From F2B08 sp046260445 (GTDB lineage: Bacteria > Actinomycetota > Actinomycetes > Actinomycetales > Dermatophilaceae), in NCBI GenBank assembly GCA_046260445.1, contig JBHEPF010000138.1, positions 1-37,745 on the forward strand: 37,745 bases of DNA. Direction: 5' to 3'. Within the stretch, counting starts at the first letter, position 1; every line of letters starts with the position of its first letter. The position numbers and the translations under genes are program-made. The notes below the pieces were generated by a model. It worked only from the letters and a program-made list of their open reading frames with translations. It was not told where the DNA came from and ran no database searches. This document shows positions 31,513 to 37,745 of the stretch, one piece after another.

Positions 31513-33870
31513 TCAGTGGATCTGCTCCGGATGATGGGCGGTCGCTATGGCCGAGTCAGGGTCGGCGTCGGTTCCGATGGCGATGTCCTTACTTTTGGAC
31601 CAGGCGACGGCCGCGACGATGATCACCGCCGCAGCGGCAGCGATGCCATAGCGGATGGGCGCGCTCTCGGCGGCACCGATCGAGAGGGCCACGATGGCCG
31701 GGGCGATGAGAACCGAGACGAGGTTCATCACCTTGAGGAGAGGGTTGATGGCCGGTCCGGCGGTGTCCTTGAACGGGTCGCCGACCGTGTCACCGATCAC
31801 CGCTGCCGCATGGGCCTCCGAGCCCTTGCCACCGTGGTGACCGTCCTCGACGATCTTCTTCGCGTTGTCCCACGACCCACCGGAGTTGGCGAGGAAGACC
31901 GCCATGAGGGCACCGGCGCCGATCGCGCCGCCGAGGAAGCCGGCGAGTGGGCCGATCCCGAGTCCGAACCCGACAGCGACCGGCGAGAGGATGGCGAGCA
32001 GGCCCGGGGTGGTGAGCTCGCGCAGTGAGTCCTTCGTGCAGATGTCGACGACCTTGGCATAGTCCGGCTTCTCGGAGTAGTCCATGATCCCGGGGTGCTC
32101 CCGGAACTGACGACGCACCTCGAAGACGATCGCTCCGGCGGCCCGGGTGACCGCGTTGATGGCCAGACCGGAGAAGAGGAAGACGACCGCGGCCCCGAGG
32201 ATGAGCCCGACGAGGATGTTGGGGTTCGTGATCACGCCCAAGGCGCTGGCGATGAAGGCCTCGCCCTCCTCCTGGCTCACCCCGCTGGTGTCGGTGTCCC
32301 GGACCGCCGTCTGCCAGGCATCCGTGTAGGAGCCGAAGAGCGCCGTGGCCGCGAGCACGGCGGTCGCGATGGCGATGCCCTTGGTGATGGCCTTCGTCGT
32401 GTTGCCGACGGCGTCGAGCTCGGTGAGGATCTGCTCGCCCTCCTCGTCGACGTCGCCGGACATCTCGGCGATGCCCTGGGCGTTGTCCGAGACCGGGCCG
32501 AAGGTGTCCATCGCCACGATGACGCCGACGGTGGTGAGCAGACCGCAGCCGGCAAGGGCGACGAGGAAGAGCGCGAGAGCCGTGGAGCCGCCGCCGAGGA
32601 GGAACGCGAGGTAGACCGCGCCACCGATGATGGCGGCGGTGTAGACGGCCGACTCGAGGCCGAGGCCGACCCCGGAGAGGACGACCGTCGCGGGGCCGGT
32701 GAGCGTGGTGCGCGCGACGTCCAGCGTGGGCCGCTTGTCGGTGCCGGTGAAGTAGCCCGTGAGCCAGAGGATGATGCCGGCGAGGGCGATGCCGATGAGG
32801 ACGGCGGCGAGCGAGATGAGACGCGGGTCGCCGTCGAGGACCGCGACCGACTCGGCGGAGCCGCCGAGCTCGGCGAAGGTCGCCGGCAGGTAGGCGTAGG
32901 CCGCGATCCCGGAGAGCACCGCAGAGATGGCGGCTGAGATGTAGAAACCGCGGTTGATCGCCTTGAGGGCACTCTCGCCGCCCCGCGTCTTGGTGATGAA
33001 GACGCCGATGAGGGCGGTGACCGCGCCGATCGCGGGAACGATGAGCGGGAAGACCAGCCCGTAGGTGCCGAAGGCGACAGAGCCGAGGATGAGCGCCGCG
33101 ACGAGCATGACGGCGTAGGACTCGAAGAGGTCGGCGGCCATGCCGGCGCAGTCGCCGACGTTGTCGCCGACGTTGTCGGCGATCGTGGCCGCGTTGCGGG
33201 GGTCGTCCTCGGGGATGCCGGCCTCGACCTTGCCGACGAGGTCGGCGCCGACGTCAGCGGCCTTCGTGAAGATGCCACCGCCGACGCGCATGAACATCGC
33301 GAGCAGTGCGGCACCGAAGCCGAAGCCCTCGAGCACCTTGGGCGCGTCGCCCTGGTAGAGGATCACGACGACCGAGGCACCGAGCAGCCCCAGGCCGACG
33401 GTCGCCATGCCGACGACGCCGCCGGTGCGGAAGGCGATGCGCATCCCGGCGTCCTGGTCGCCGATCCTCGCAGCGGCGGCGACCCGGACGTTGGCCTTGA
33501 CGGCCAGGCTCATGCCGAGATAGCCGATGGACGCGGAGAACACCGCTCCGATGACGAAGAAGATCGAGCGTCCCCACAGCACCCCGGCGCTGTCCGCGGG
33601 GAGCGCGAGGAGGACGAAGAAGACCAGCACCACGAAGCCGGCCAGGGTCTTGAACTGGCGGTTCAGGTAGGCCTGCGCCCCCTCCTCGACGGCACCGGCG
33701 ATCGCCCGCATGCTGTCGGTGCCCGTGTCGTTGGCCAGCACCTGCTGGCGGAAGACGAACCCCATGACGAGCGCGATCAGTGCGATGACGCCGACGACGA
33801 TGACCAGCGTGTAGTTGAGGCCGCTCAGCGAGAGACTCGCGTCGACGGCCGGCAGCGCAAGGCTAGCCAT
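31513..33870 (-). CDS. hppA: Proton-translocating membrane pyrophosphatase, K+-independent type
   Basis: HppA couples pyrophosphate hydrolysis to proton pumping. The 785-residue, about 16-helix protein has the acidic core GGGIFTKAADVGADLVGKVE, IPEDDPRNAATIADNVGDNV, DTFGPVSDNAQGIAEM and the C-terminal GDTVGDPFKDTAGPAINPL, all binding Mg-pyrophosphate. The motif GNTTKAITKG contains the lysine that marks K+-independent enzymes; K+-dependent ones have alanine there. The ATG at 33870 has AGGAGG 5 bases upstream. With the soluble Ppa at 17625 the cell has two pyrophosphatases. It lies alone as a transcript, with a terminator hairpin after the stop. Confidence 0.97.
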   Translation of the reverse strand: MASLALPAVDASLSLSGLNYTLVIVVGVIALIALVMGFVFRQQVLANDTGTDSMRAIAGAVEEGAQAYLNRQFKTLAGFVVLVFFVLLALPADSAGVLWGRSIFFVIGAVFSASIGYLGMSLAVKANVRVAAAARIGDQDAGMRIAFRTGGVVGMATVGLGLLGASVVVILYQGDAPKVLEGFGFGAALLAMFMRVGGGIFTKAADVGADLVGKVEAGIPEDDPRNAATIADNVGDNVGDCAGMAADLFESYAVMLVAALILGSVAFGTYGLVFPLIVPAIGAVTALIGVFITKTRGGESALKAINRGFYISAAISAVLSGIAAYAYLPATFAELGGSAESVAVLDGDPRLISLAAVLIGIALAGIILWLTGYFTGTDKRPTLDVARTTLTGPATVVLSGVGLGLESAVYTAAIIGGAVYLAFLLGGGSTALALFLVALAGCGLLTTVGVIVAMDTFGPVSDNAQGIAEMSGDVDEEGEQILTELDAVGNTTKAITKGIAIATAVLAATALFGSYTDAWQTAVRDTDTSGVSQEEGEAFIASALGVITNPNILVGLILGAAVVFLFSGLAINAVTRAAGAIVFEVRRQFREHPGIMDYSEKPDYAKVVDICTKDSLRELTTPGLLAILSPVAVGFGLGIGPLAGFLGGAIGAGALMAVFLANSGGSWDNAKKIVEDGHHGGKGSEAHAAAVIGDTVGDPFKDTAGPAINPLLKVMNLVSVLIAPAIVALSIGAAESAPIRYGIAAAAAVIIVAAVAWSKSKDIAIGTDADPDSAIATAHHPEQIH

Positions 33871-34038
33871 TCCATCCTCCTTGACGGGGCGTGCGTGGAA
33901 TCCGACAGCCGCATGTGCGACCCGTCGACGCAGGCGACCCTACCTGTGTTCCGGGTCACACACGCCGGGAACGCGCTGTGAACGCGATCACGTATGCGCT
34001 GCTCACCCGAGGTTCGGACCTCCCGCCCCCCGGCCCGG

Positions 34039-34389
34039 TCAGTCCGGAGCGGTCAGGGCGGCCACAGCCTCGTCGGCGGAGTCGTGGATGGTGAACACCT
34101 CGTCGAGGGAGGTGATCGCCATGACCCGCGTGATGCGGGGGGCGGTGCACACCAGATGCATGTCGCCGCCGAGGTCGCGCACGGCCTTGAGCCGCCCGAC
34201 CATGACCCCGAGCCCGGTGGAGTCGAGGAAGCGGACCTCGTCGAGGTCCATGACGATGAGATGGTGGCCGGCGGCGATGACCCGGTCCAGCGCGTCTCGA
34301 ACGGTCACCGCGCTCGCGACGTCGATGTCGCCACCGAAGGCGATGACGAAGACGCCATCGTGCTGAGACGTCGTGACGGTGACCTGCAC
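34039..34389 (-). CDS. STAS-domain anti-sigma factor antagonist
   Basis: The 116-residue protein is a single STAS domain with IAFGGDIDVASAVTVRDAL and the characteristic phosphorylation loop MDLDEVRFLDSTGLGVMVG, where S57 is the serine normally phosphorylated by an anti-sigma kinase. Unphosphorylated forms bind and remove the anti-sigma factor, freeing a general stress or sporulation-type sigma factor. I chose the GTG at 34389, with AAGGAG about 12 bases upstream; the ORF continues with non-conserved sequence to 34464. Neither the kinase nor the sigma factor lies in the window. It is divergent from the dehydrogenase gene. Confidence 0.88.
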   Translation of the reverse strand: MQVTVTTSQHDGVFVIAFGGDIDVASAVTVRDALDRVIAAGHHLIVMDLDEVRFLDSTGLGVMVGRLKAVRDLGGDMHLVCTAPRITRVMAITSLDEVFTIHDSADEAVAALTAPD

Positions 34390-34487
34390 AGTGGGGTTCC
34401 GCTCCTTGGGAAGATTCCGGGTTCTCCAGCGCATACGGTAGCGAGGAAAGAACGATCCGCCCAAGAACCCTTCCAGCAGGAGCCCTC

Positions 34488-35240
34488 ATGACCACCACCC
34501 TCATCACCGGCGCGAGCTCAGGGCTCGGCGCGGAGATGGCCCGCCAGCTCGCCGCGCGGGGGGAGGATCTGGCGCTCTGCGCCCGCCGGACCGAGCGCCT
34601 CGAGGGGCTGCGCGAGGAGATCACCACCGCATACCCCGAACGCCGGGTGTCCCTCGCCGCACTCGACGTCACCGACGACGACGCCGTCTTCAGCGTGTTC
34701 CACGCCTTCCGCGAGGAGTTCGGCACCATCGACCGCGTCATCATCAACGCCGGCCTGGGCAAGGGGGCGCCGATCGGCAAGGGTGGCTACCACGCGAACA
34801 AGGCGACGGCGATGACGAACTTCGTTGCGGCGCTCGCCCAGTGCGAGGCCGCGATGGAGATCTTCCGCGACCAGCACTATGGCCACCTCGTGATGATCTC
34901 GTCGATGTCCGCCTTCCGCGGCATGCCAGGCGCCATGACGACGTACGCGGCGACCAAGGCCGGCGTGGCCGCGCTGGCCGAGGGCATCCGCCACGAGCTC
35001 GTCGCCAAGCCCAACCTCGACATCGACGTCTCCGTCATCTACCCGGGCTACATCCGCTCGGAGATGAACGAGCACGTGCAGAAGACGCCGTTCATGGTCG
35101 ACACCGAGACCGGCGTGGCGGCCATGGTGGCGGCCATCGAGAAGCGCTCTGCGCACGCGAGAGTCCCCTCCTGGCCGTGGAAGCCGATGGGGACGGCGAT
35201 GCGTCACCTGCCACTGCCCCTCGTGCGGCGGCTCAGCTGA
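34488..35240 (+). CDS. Short-chain dehydrogenase/reductase
   Basis: This classical SDR of 250 residues binds NAD(P)H through TGASSGLG (7-14) and has NAG (about 87-89). The catalytic set is S139 with Y153-x3-K157 (YAATK), and PGYIRSEMN lies near the substrate pocket. C-terminal residues include the basic patch RHLPLPLVRRLS. The ATG at 34488 has AGCAGGAG 7 bases upstream. The final TGA overlaps the start proposed for the helicase gene. The substrate cannot be inferred from sequence. Confidence 0.93.
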   Translation: MTTTLITGASSGLGAEMARQLAARGEDLALCARRTERLEGLREEITTAYPERRVSLAALDVTDDDAVFSVFHAFREEFGTIDRVIINAGLGKGAPIGKGGYHANKATAMTNFVAALAQCEAAMEIFRDQHYGHLVMISSMSAFRGMPGAMTTYAATKAGVAALAEGIRHELVAKPNLDIDVSVIYPGYIRSEMNEHVQKTPFMVDTETGVAAMVAAIEKRSAHARVPSWPWKPMGTAMRHLPLPLVRRLS

Positions 35241-37546
35241 CCCCACCGAACGACCCGCAGGCCTGGCTCGCCCTCCTCGCCGCTCGGCACGGTTCCGAGC
35301 GGGTCGCGCACATCGAGCACCTGCCAGAGCGGGCAGGCTCCGTCGCCGAGTGGCCCGCGTGGGTCGCGCCCGAGGTGTATGCGGCGCTCACCGGTGCCGG
35401 CATCCGCACCCTGTGGTCGCACCAGCGGGACGGCATGGACCTCGCCTGGGGCGGCTCCGACATCGTCGTCTCCACGGGAACCGCCTCCGGGAAGAGCCTC
35501 GTCTACCTCGTCCCGACGCTCTCCGCCGTCGTCGACGGCCTGGCGAGTGCGACCGGACGTGGGGCGAGCGCGCTCTACCTCTCGCCGACCAAGGCCCTCG
35601 CCGCCGATCAGCTCGCCCGCGTGACGAGCCTGGCCGTCCCCGGCGTCCGCGCGGCGACCTATGACGGCGACACCCCCGCCGAAGAGCGTCGGTGGGCGCG
35701 CGAGCACGCCCACCTCATCCTGTCCAACCCCGATCTCGTGCACCACTCGCTCCTTCCCCGGCACCGGCAGTGGTCCCGCTTCCTCCGGGCGCTCCGCTTC
35801 GTCGTCATCGACGAGTGCCACGTCTATCGGGGAGTCTTCGGCTCGCACGTCTCGGGGGTGCTCAGGCGGCTGCAGCGCGTCTGCGCACGCTACGGTGCCG
35901 ACCCCACGTTCGTGCTCGCCTCGGCCACGGTGGCCGATCCCGCCGGGCACGGCAGCGCTCTGGTCGGGCGACCGGTGCAGGCGGTCACGGTCGACGGTTC
36001 ACCACGCGCCGCGATGACGGCGGCACTGTGGGAACCCCGCGTCGACGACGACACCGGAGCCCGGGTCTCAGCGACCACCGAGGCAGCCGCCCTGCTCGCC
36101 GACCTGGTCCAGTCAGGCGCACAGACGGTGGCTTTCGCGCGGTCGCGAGCCGGTGTCGAGGCCCTCGCGACCTCTGCCCGTCGCCGCCTCGACTCCCGGG
36201 GCGAGCCCGTCCTCTCGGCCGCGGTCGCGGCCTACCGGGGTGGCTACCTCCCCGTCGAGCGCCGGGCGCTCGAGCGGGACGTGCGGTCCGGGAGCATCCG
36301 AGGACTCGCGGCGACGAACGCCTTCGAGCTCGGCGTCGACGTGACCGGGCTCGATGCCGTCATCGTCGCCGGCTGGCCGGGTCGACGGGCATCTCTCTGG
36401 CAGCAATGGGGTCGGGCCGGACGGGCCGGCCAACCGGCCCTCGGAGTGTTCGTCGCCGCGGACGACCCGCTGGACGCCTACCTCGTCCGCCACCCGGAGG
36501 CGATCTTCGGTGAGCCGGTCGAACAGACCGTCATGGACCCGGGGAACCCGCGCGTGCTCGCACCGCATCTGGCGGCAGCCGCGGCCGAGCTGCCACTCAC
36601 CGAGCCCGATCTCGACCTGTTCGGTCCGTCCGCCCGCGGGGTCGTCGACCGGCTCACCCGCGCCGGCATCCTCAGGCGACGGCCCGCGGGCTGGTACTGG
36701 GCCCGCGAGGACCACGCCACCGACCATGTCTCGCTACGCGGGGTCGCCTCCGTCGTCTCGATCGTCGAGCGCGCCTCCGGGCGGGTTGTCGGCACCATCG
36801 ACGAGGCGAGTGCCCACCAGCAGGTGCACACCGGGGCGGTCCACGTCCACCAGGGCGAGACCTACGTCGTCACCGACCTCGACCTGGACGCGGCGGTCGC
36901 CATCGTGGTGCGCGGCGACCCCGGCTGGTCGACGATGGCGCAGTCACGCAGCGAGTTCCGCGTGGACCGAGTCGAGCGCACCGGCTCGTATGCGGGGGCT
37001 GATGTTTCGTACGGCGCCGTCCGGGTGACCGGGCAGGTGACGTCCTTCGTGCGACGGCTGCCGAGCGGCGAGGTCATCGGCCGACACGCGCTCGACCTGC
37101 CCGAGCGGTCGCTGCACACGATGGCGGTCTGGTGGACCCAGACCGAGGAGAGCCTCGCGGCGGCTGGGGTGCTCCCAGACCGGATCCCCGGGGCCGCCCA
37201 CGCCGCTGAGCACGCCGCGATCGGCATGCTCCCCCTCATGGCGACCTGCGACCGGTGGGACATCGGAGGGGTTTCGACAGACCTGCACCCGGACACCGGG
37301 CAGCCGACGATCATGATCTACGACGGCTATCCGGGTGGGGCCGGGTTCAGCGAGCGGGCGTTCGAGCAGTGGCGGGAGTGGACGTCGGCCACTCTGACCC
37401 GGATCGTGGAATGCCCCTGTGAGCGCGGCTGCCCATCGTGCGTGCAGTCGCCGAAGTGCGGCAACGGCAACGAGCCGCTGGACAAGGCCGGTGCCGTTCG
37501 GCTGCTCCGCGCCGCGGGACTCCGGGACGGGGCACGCACACCCTGA
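35237..37546 (+). CDS. DEAD/DEAH-box helicase with DUF1998 module (MrfA/YprA-like)
   Basis: The 769-residue protein is a superfamily 2 helicase with STGTASGKS (motif I, about 79-87), LYLSPTKALAADQ (Ia), VVIDECHVYRG (motif II, DECH at about 192-195), LASATVADP (III), ATNAFELGVDVTGLDAVI (V) and QQWGRAGRAG (VI). A C-terminal DUF1998 module carries five cysteines (726, 728, 732, 735 and 741). This is the YprA/MrfA family, which in Bacillus repairs mitomycin-type DNA damage. No ATG, GTG or TTG fits. The conserved sequence begins at a CTG (35237) overlapping the SDR stop as CTGA. The longer reading back to 34841 lies inside the SDR gene. Confidence 0.85.
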   Translation: MTPPNDPQAWLALLAARHGSERVAHIEHLPERAGSVAEWPAWVAPEVYAALTGAGIRTLWSHQRDGMDLAWGGSDIVVSTGTASGKSLVYLVPTLSAVVDGLASATGRGASALYLSPTKALAADQLARVTSLAVPGVRAATYDGDTPAEERRWAREHAHLILSNPDLVHHSLLPRHRQWSRFLRALRFVVIDECHVYRGVFGSHVSGVLRRLQRVCARYGADPTFVLASATVADPAGHGSALVGRPVQAVTVDGSPRAAMTAALWEPRVDDDTGARVSATTEAAALLADLVQSGAQTVAFARSRAGVEALATSARRRLDSRGEPVLSAAVAAYRGGYLPVERRALERDVRSGSIRGLAATNAFELGVDVTGLDAVIVAGWPGRRASLWQQWGRAGRAGQPALGVFVAADDPLDAYLVRHPEAIFGEPVEQTVMDPGNPRVLAPHLAAAAAELPLTEPDLDLFGPSARGVVDRLTRAGILRRRPAGWYWAREDHATDHVSLRGVASVVSIVERASGRVVGTIDEASAHQQVHTGAVHVHQGETYVVTDLDLDAAVAIVVRGDPGWSTMAQSRSEFRVDRVERTGSYAGADVSYGAVRVTGQVTSFVRRLPSGEVIGRHALDLPERSLHTMAVWWTQTEESLAAAGVLPDRIPGAAHAAEHAAIGMLPLMATCDRWDIGGVSTDLHPDTGQPTIMIYDGYPGGAGFSERAFEQWREWTSATLTRIVECPCERGCPSCVQSPKCGNGNEPLDKAGAVRLLRAAGLRDGARTP

Positions 37547-37679
37547 TGTCGTCGCGACGCGACGCTGGTCCCACATGACCGCCATCGGACGGATAGCCTG
37601 GCAGCGACCAGACTCTCCCACCCGGAGACCGACACCCCTGGAGACGCCGCGCAACCCATGCGCGGGAAAGGCATCCACC

Positions 37680-37745
37680 ATGATCATCCTGGGCCTCATC
37701 CTCATCATCCTCGCCATCGCAGCCGCCCTCGTCCTCTTCGTCGGC
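37680..37745 (+). CDS. Small membrane protein, 3' end cut by window edge
   Basis: Only the first 22 codons are present: MIILGLILIILAIAAALVLFVG, written here as one hydrophobic helix of 20 or so residues. AAAGG lies 8 bases before the ATG. A TAGCCT -10-like element at 37594-37599 is a possible promoter, with a leader of about 75 bases. The gene is monocistronic as far as can be seen. The family cannot be named from this fragment. Confidence 0.6.
   Translation, partial: MIILGLILIILAIAAALVLFVG

Noticed and set aside
33871..34038. Small gene between hppA and the STAS gene
   Set aside because: No start with ribosome-binding site and no protein-like frame seen; probably the hppA promoter region.
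34841..35236. N-terminal extension of the helicase through the SDR gene
   Set aside because: The sequence is not helicase-like and reads antisense-style composition in a second frame of a clear SDR gene.
1..37745. CRISPR array, insertion sequence, prophage, integrase or attachment site next to tRNA-Thr
   Set aside because: No spaced repeats, transposase or integrase sequence seen; the tRNA 3' end is followed by a terminator and riboswitch with no repeat of the tRNA end found.

Overview
The window is very G+C-rich (about 70 % by eye), densely packed, and full of 1-11 base start/stop overlaps (ATGA, GTGA, TGATG). Gene content and order (folE-folP-folBK-DUF3180 behind tilS-hpt-ftsH; topA near tmk-holB; a zincin-2 metalloprotease; a K+-independent membrane pyrophosphatase) point to a chromosomal segment of an actinomycete, probably order Micrococcales and plausibly an Intrasporangiaceae-like lineage. 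The order and family assignment is inference. I see no phage, insertion sequence, CRISPR array or biosynthetic cluster.

Layout. (1) 22-4754, minus strand: a vitamin/cofactor operon, DUF2520 Rossmann protein, panC, nadB, nadC and a small zinc ribbon, all overlapping or nearly so. (2) 4788-7555, plus strand: a twin palindromic operator, a small four-helix membrane protein, a tiny XRE regulator, a MidA/NDUFAF7-type methyltransferase and a stand-alone NuoD-like protein, apparently one transcript. (3) 7682-17512, minus strand: a long housekeeping run, dacB, zinc metalloprotease, tilS, hpt, ftsH, folE, folP, folB-folK fusion, DUF3180 and a methyltransferase. (4) 17625-19593, plus strand: soluble pyrophosphatase and arginine deiminase. 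(5) 19614-20133, minus strand: a guanidinium exporter (SugE/Gdx) under a guanidine-III riboswitch, and tRNA-Thr(CGT). (6) 20201-29113, minus strand: topA, an acyl-CoA-ligase-like enzyme, a HEAT-repeat protein, a broken TipA-like regulator, tmk, holB and a secreted tripeptidyl-aminopeptidase-like lipoprotein. (7) 29318-29883: a decayed DOPA-dioxygenase-like gene. (8) 29921-34389, minus strand: an N5-glutamine-type methyltransferase, hppA and a STAS anti-anti-sigma factor. (9) 34488-37745, plus strand: a short-chain dehydrogenase, a DEAD/DEAH helicase with a DUF1998 cysteine module, and the start of a small membrane protein.

How genes work together. panC, nadB and nadC feed CoA and NAD synthesis; folE, folP and folBK make most of the folate pathway; ppa and hppA remove pyrophosphate released by nucleotide and aminoacylation chemistry. 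The most distinctive unit is the operator-membrane protein-XRE-MidA-NuoD cluster. In mitochondria the MidA homologue dimethylates an arginine of the NuoD homologue, and that arginine position is conserved here (R62), so enzyme and likely substrate appear to be co-transcribed. The clearest regulatory element is the guanidine-III riboswitch, whose 3' strand can alternatively pair with the ribosome-binding site of the exporter gene. Two regions, 23.6-24.0 kb and 29.3-29.9 kb, carry gene remnants, repeats and duplications that mark recent gene decay. The hexamer GTATGC/GCATAC is strikingly common throughout, in several reading frames and both strands.
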